Source: Chitinophaga pinensis
GTDB taxonomy: Bacteria; Bacteroidota; Bacteroidia; Flavobacteriales_D; Crocinitomicaceae
Assembly: GCA_945902745.1 (NCBI GenBank)
Contig: CAMDNE010000007.1
Span: 85,652-149,651 of the forward strand
Direction of reading: 5' to 3'
DNA length: 64,000 nucleotides
Positions 62,245 to 64,000 of the stretch are shown here, in pieces. The notes beneath the pieces were generated by a model. That model searched no databases. It saw only the letters and a list, made by a program, of their open reading frames with translations, and was not told where the DNA came from. The stretch's first letter is position 1; each line of letters begins with the position of its first letter. The translations under genes were made by a program, and so were the position numbers.

Positions 62245-63309
62245 TTAATTATCAAAAATAAATTCAAGGTATTTCTTCTCTTGATATAGTGGATCAAACT
62301 TTTCCGTTTCTCTTAATGCACGTTGAATATCTTCTTTATGCTCATATCCTTCTAGCACTTTTTGCGCAAAGTTTTCGAAGTTATAGGTTATTGAATTGGA
62401 AAAATCTTCCCATTGAATGCCGTATTCTTGATGAATTAACATCGGTATTTTATAGGCAAAAGAAACATTCATTGCTCCAGAAATTTGATTCTTAAAATAT
62501 TCGTCGGCACTTTGTGTATTGGGATGCACCATTGGCCAAATTAAATCTGTTACTTTTAGGTATGCATCGAATTCTTCAGCTGAAACGAAGGTGTCAAACA
62601 GTCTAACCTCCTTTTCAATCCCAGCATCTTTTAAAAATTGATTAAAATAAATTACATCCGGATGCTTGAAATCGCTCTTGCCAAGAAAAATAAATTTGAA
62701 TCCTTTTTGAACTAACTCTTGCATCAAGGGAATACTTCCAATTAAATCTTTTCTTCTGTTTTCAACTCCACCAATAATTGTAATCCATTTTTCCGCGACT
62801 TTCTTATTCAATTGTAAGTCAAAATGGGGAAAACGAAGTGGATAAAATGAAGCAACATGTATCGATTTGGGGACAATGACTTTAGATAAAAAGAAATCAT
62901 TCAATACCAGGTATTTCTTTATTTTAAAGTGAATTAGTTTTTGAGTAAAACTTCCTTGAAACTTTTTTAAGGTGTGAACAATCCCAATAAATTCTATCGA
63001 TTTTGGAGCTGTCAAGCACAAATTTCGGACATGCGCACCCTGAGCTGTATTTAAAACTACCTTGGAAATACCATTCGATTTAAAATATGCGTTCAACTGT
63101 CGCATCAAAGAAAAATCTTTAATCGCTTTACCAGAAAATTGGACCTTTTTAAATTCATCAATGTAAGGATGTAAAAATAGATTTCTATCATACACCTCTT
63201 TAATTGAAACGAAAATCACATAGCACCCATTTTGTTTAAGGGCCACAAATTGCGCCATCAAACATTCGTCATGTGAAGCGGCAAATTCGACTATTGCAAT
63301 TTTTTTCAT
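62245..63309 (-). CDS. GT-B-like glycosyltransferase
   Basis: The 354-residue protein resembles GT4-like enzymes in the C-terminal half: EKWITIIGGVENRRKDLIG, FKFIFLGKSDFKHPDV and KNQISGAMNVSFAYKIPMLI. The N-terminal half is short and less typical (KKIAIVEFAASHDECLMAQF). It probably transfers a sugar in surface glycan synthesis, but no partner gene is adjacent, and the donor and acceptor are unknown. Convergent with array B and uvrC; divergent from ssb. Confidence 0.72.
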   Translation of the reverse strand: MKKIAIVEFAASHDECLMAQFVALKQNGCYVIFVSIKEVYDRNLFLHPYIDEFKKVQFSGKAIKDFSLMRQLNAYFKSNGISKVVLNTAQGAHVRNLCLTAPKSIEFIGIVHTLKKFQGSFTQKLIHFKIKKYLVLNDFFLSKVIVPKSIHVASFYPLRFPHFDLQLNKKVAEKWITIIGGVENRRKDLIGSIPLMQELVQKGFKFIFLGKSDFKHPDVIYFNQFLKDAGIEKEVRLFDTFVSAEEFDAYLKVTDLIWPMVHPNTQSADEYFKNQISGAMNVSFAYKIPMLIHQEYGIQWEDFSNSITYNFENFAQKVLEGYEHKEDIQRALRETEKFDPLYQEKKYLEFIFDN

Positions 63310-63424
63310 TTTTAAAATATCACTACTTGATTACAAAGGAACTAAAATTTGGGATTAATTTGTTGTTTTGTGTTTTTGGACTATTTCAAATAATTCGTTA
63401 CTTTCACTTTCTAAACTATGTTAA

Positions 63425-63868
63425 ATGGCAACTGTTTTTGAAACAAGACTTATTGGCAATATCGGAAAAGATGCCGTTGTGAAAACGATGGAAAGAGGTG
63501 TTATTGCAATCAATTTCCCCGTTGCACACAATAAAAATTGGAAAGACAAAAGAACGGGAGAAACGAAAACAAAAACGACTTGGATCAATTGTACCATTTG
63601 GAAAAAAGAAGGTGCCAATTTAAGAATTCTCGATTTTTTAAAAAAGGGAGCTTTAGTTGAATTAGAAGGAACTCCTTTCCCAAAAGCATATCCAAGCGAA
63701 GATGGATCAATTCGTTCAGAGATTCGCTTGAATGTTTCTAAAACCAATGTTTTACGTCCTGCAAAATGCGAAGAGAACATGGGAGAAGATCTAGTTGACC
63801 GAGAGGAATGCGAAGATTCATATGACACATCACTCGAAGATTTCACATTAGATGAGGATGATTTCTAA
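63425..63868 (+). CDS. ssb: Single-stranded DNA-binding protein
   Basis: The 147-residue protein has an OB fold typical of bacterial SSB: LIGNIGKDAVVKTMERGVIA, INFPVAHNKNWKDKRTGE, TTWINCTIWKKEGANL and LKKGALVELEGTPFPKAYP. The acidic C-terminal tail ends DEDDF rather than the usual DDxPF. That tip binds partner proteins, and the terminal Phe is kept while the Pro is missing. Divergent from the glycosyltransferase gene. Whether this is the main or an accessory SSB cannot be told from the window. Confidence 0.92.
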   Translation: MATVFETRLIGNIGKDAVVKTMERGVIAINFPVAHNKNWKDKRTGETKTKTTWINCTIWKKEGANLRILDFLKKGALVELEGTPFPKAYPSEDGSIRSEIRLNVSKTNVLRPAKCEENMGEDLVDREECEDSYDTSLEDFTLDEDDF

Positions 63869-63919
63869 GGTTTTACACTAAAATCAACCCTTTACTAAGA
63901 AATTTTTCACTTTTTATCC

Positions 63920-63948
63920 TTGCAAAATAAATTCTTTCTTTATATTTG
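63920..63948 (+). promoter_or_regulatory. tRNA promoter (-33 TTG and -7 TATATTTG)
   Basis: TTG (63920-63922) and TATATTTG (63941-63948) are separated by 18 bases, the clearest complete Bacteroidota promoter in the window. Expected start is near 63952, 26 bases ahead of the tRNA. Confidence 0.75.
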
Positions 63949-63977
63949 CATTCGCTTTTCGGCAACGATTAGTAAAT

Positions 63978-64000
63978 TCCTCCTTAGCTCAGCCGGTTAG
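63978..64000 (+). tRNA. tRNA, probably tRNA-Asn, cut by the window edge
   Basis: The 5' part of a tRNA is present: acceptor strand TCCTCCT, T8 A9, then D-arm GCTCAGCCGGTTAG. The U1-starting acceptor resembles tRNA-Asn, which begins TCCTC in other bacteria. The anticodon lies beyond the window, so the identity is inferred. Confidence 0.72.

Overview
The window looks like a stretch of chromosome from a low-GC member of the Bacteroidota, most likely order Flavobacteriales. That placement is inference. The signs are several proteins with type IX secretion system (T9SS) C-terminal sorting domains, a PorP/SprF protein, a HU-CCDC81/SPOR protein, a DUF6495 protein, kdsB (LPS core synthesis), SusC-like TonB receptors, scarce Shine-Dalgarno sequences and many promoter -7 boxes of the Bacteroidota form TAnnTTTG. 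No phage, plasmid, insertion sequence, transposase, CRISPR array or rRNA was seen. One tRNA (probably Asn) is cut by the right edge.

Layout. 1-5 kb: a secreted M4 metallopeptidase with PKD domains (cut by the left edge), a triple-FAS1 T9SS cargo protein and an EamA transporter. 5-11 kb: a leftward kynurenine operon (kynU, a four-helix-bundle gene flanked by inverted repeats, kmo, an outer-membrane protein, an ArsC/Spx-like protein), divergent from hemL. 11-11.6 kb: a four-copy 161-bp tandem array. 11.7-15.6 kb: a lipoprotein and a GT39-like membrane protein, then an overlapping aminotransferase/omega-amidase pair. 15.6-26.7 kb: a T9SS cargo protein, yqaA, fbp-mfd, a lipoprotein, two overlapping glycosyltransferase genes and a LETM1-like gene. 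26.7-37 kb: outer-membrane and lamin-tail proteins, asd, a SUFU-domain protein, DUF2911, DUF6495, dxr, a BlaI-type regulator and an exported C1 peptidase. 37-48 kb: a 1214-residue mosaic adhesin-like T9SS protein, a HU/SPOR protein, kdsB and a tandem pair of TonB-dependent receptors. 48-59 kb: dprA, ppiD, a giant barrel protein with twelve 93-residue repeats, a T9SS type B protein overlapping a porP/sprF gene, and an OmpA lipoprotein. 59-64 kb: interspersed 'CACATAGG' repeats, uvrC, a second four-copy tandem array related to the first, a glycosyltransferase, ssb and the tRNA.

How it fits together. Much of the window serves the cell surface: secreted T9SS cargo, outer-membrane barrels, TonB import, LPS and glycan synthesis, and PpiD folding. 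Housekeeping functions (hemL, fbp, mfd, asd, dxr, dprA, uvrC, ssb) are scattered between. The best leads are: the inverted-repeat-flanked four-helix-bundle gene inside the kynurenine operon; the interleaved kynU/hemL promoters; two related hairpin-forming tandem arrays 50 kb apart; the mosaic 12-repeat surface protein; a promoter overlapping a terminator in front of yqaA; and direct repeats spaced 30 bp apart between a TonB receptor and dprA. I did not find a clearly new multi-gene system; the leads are structural and regulatory.
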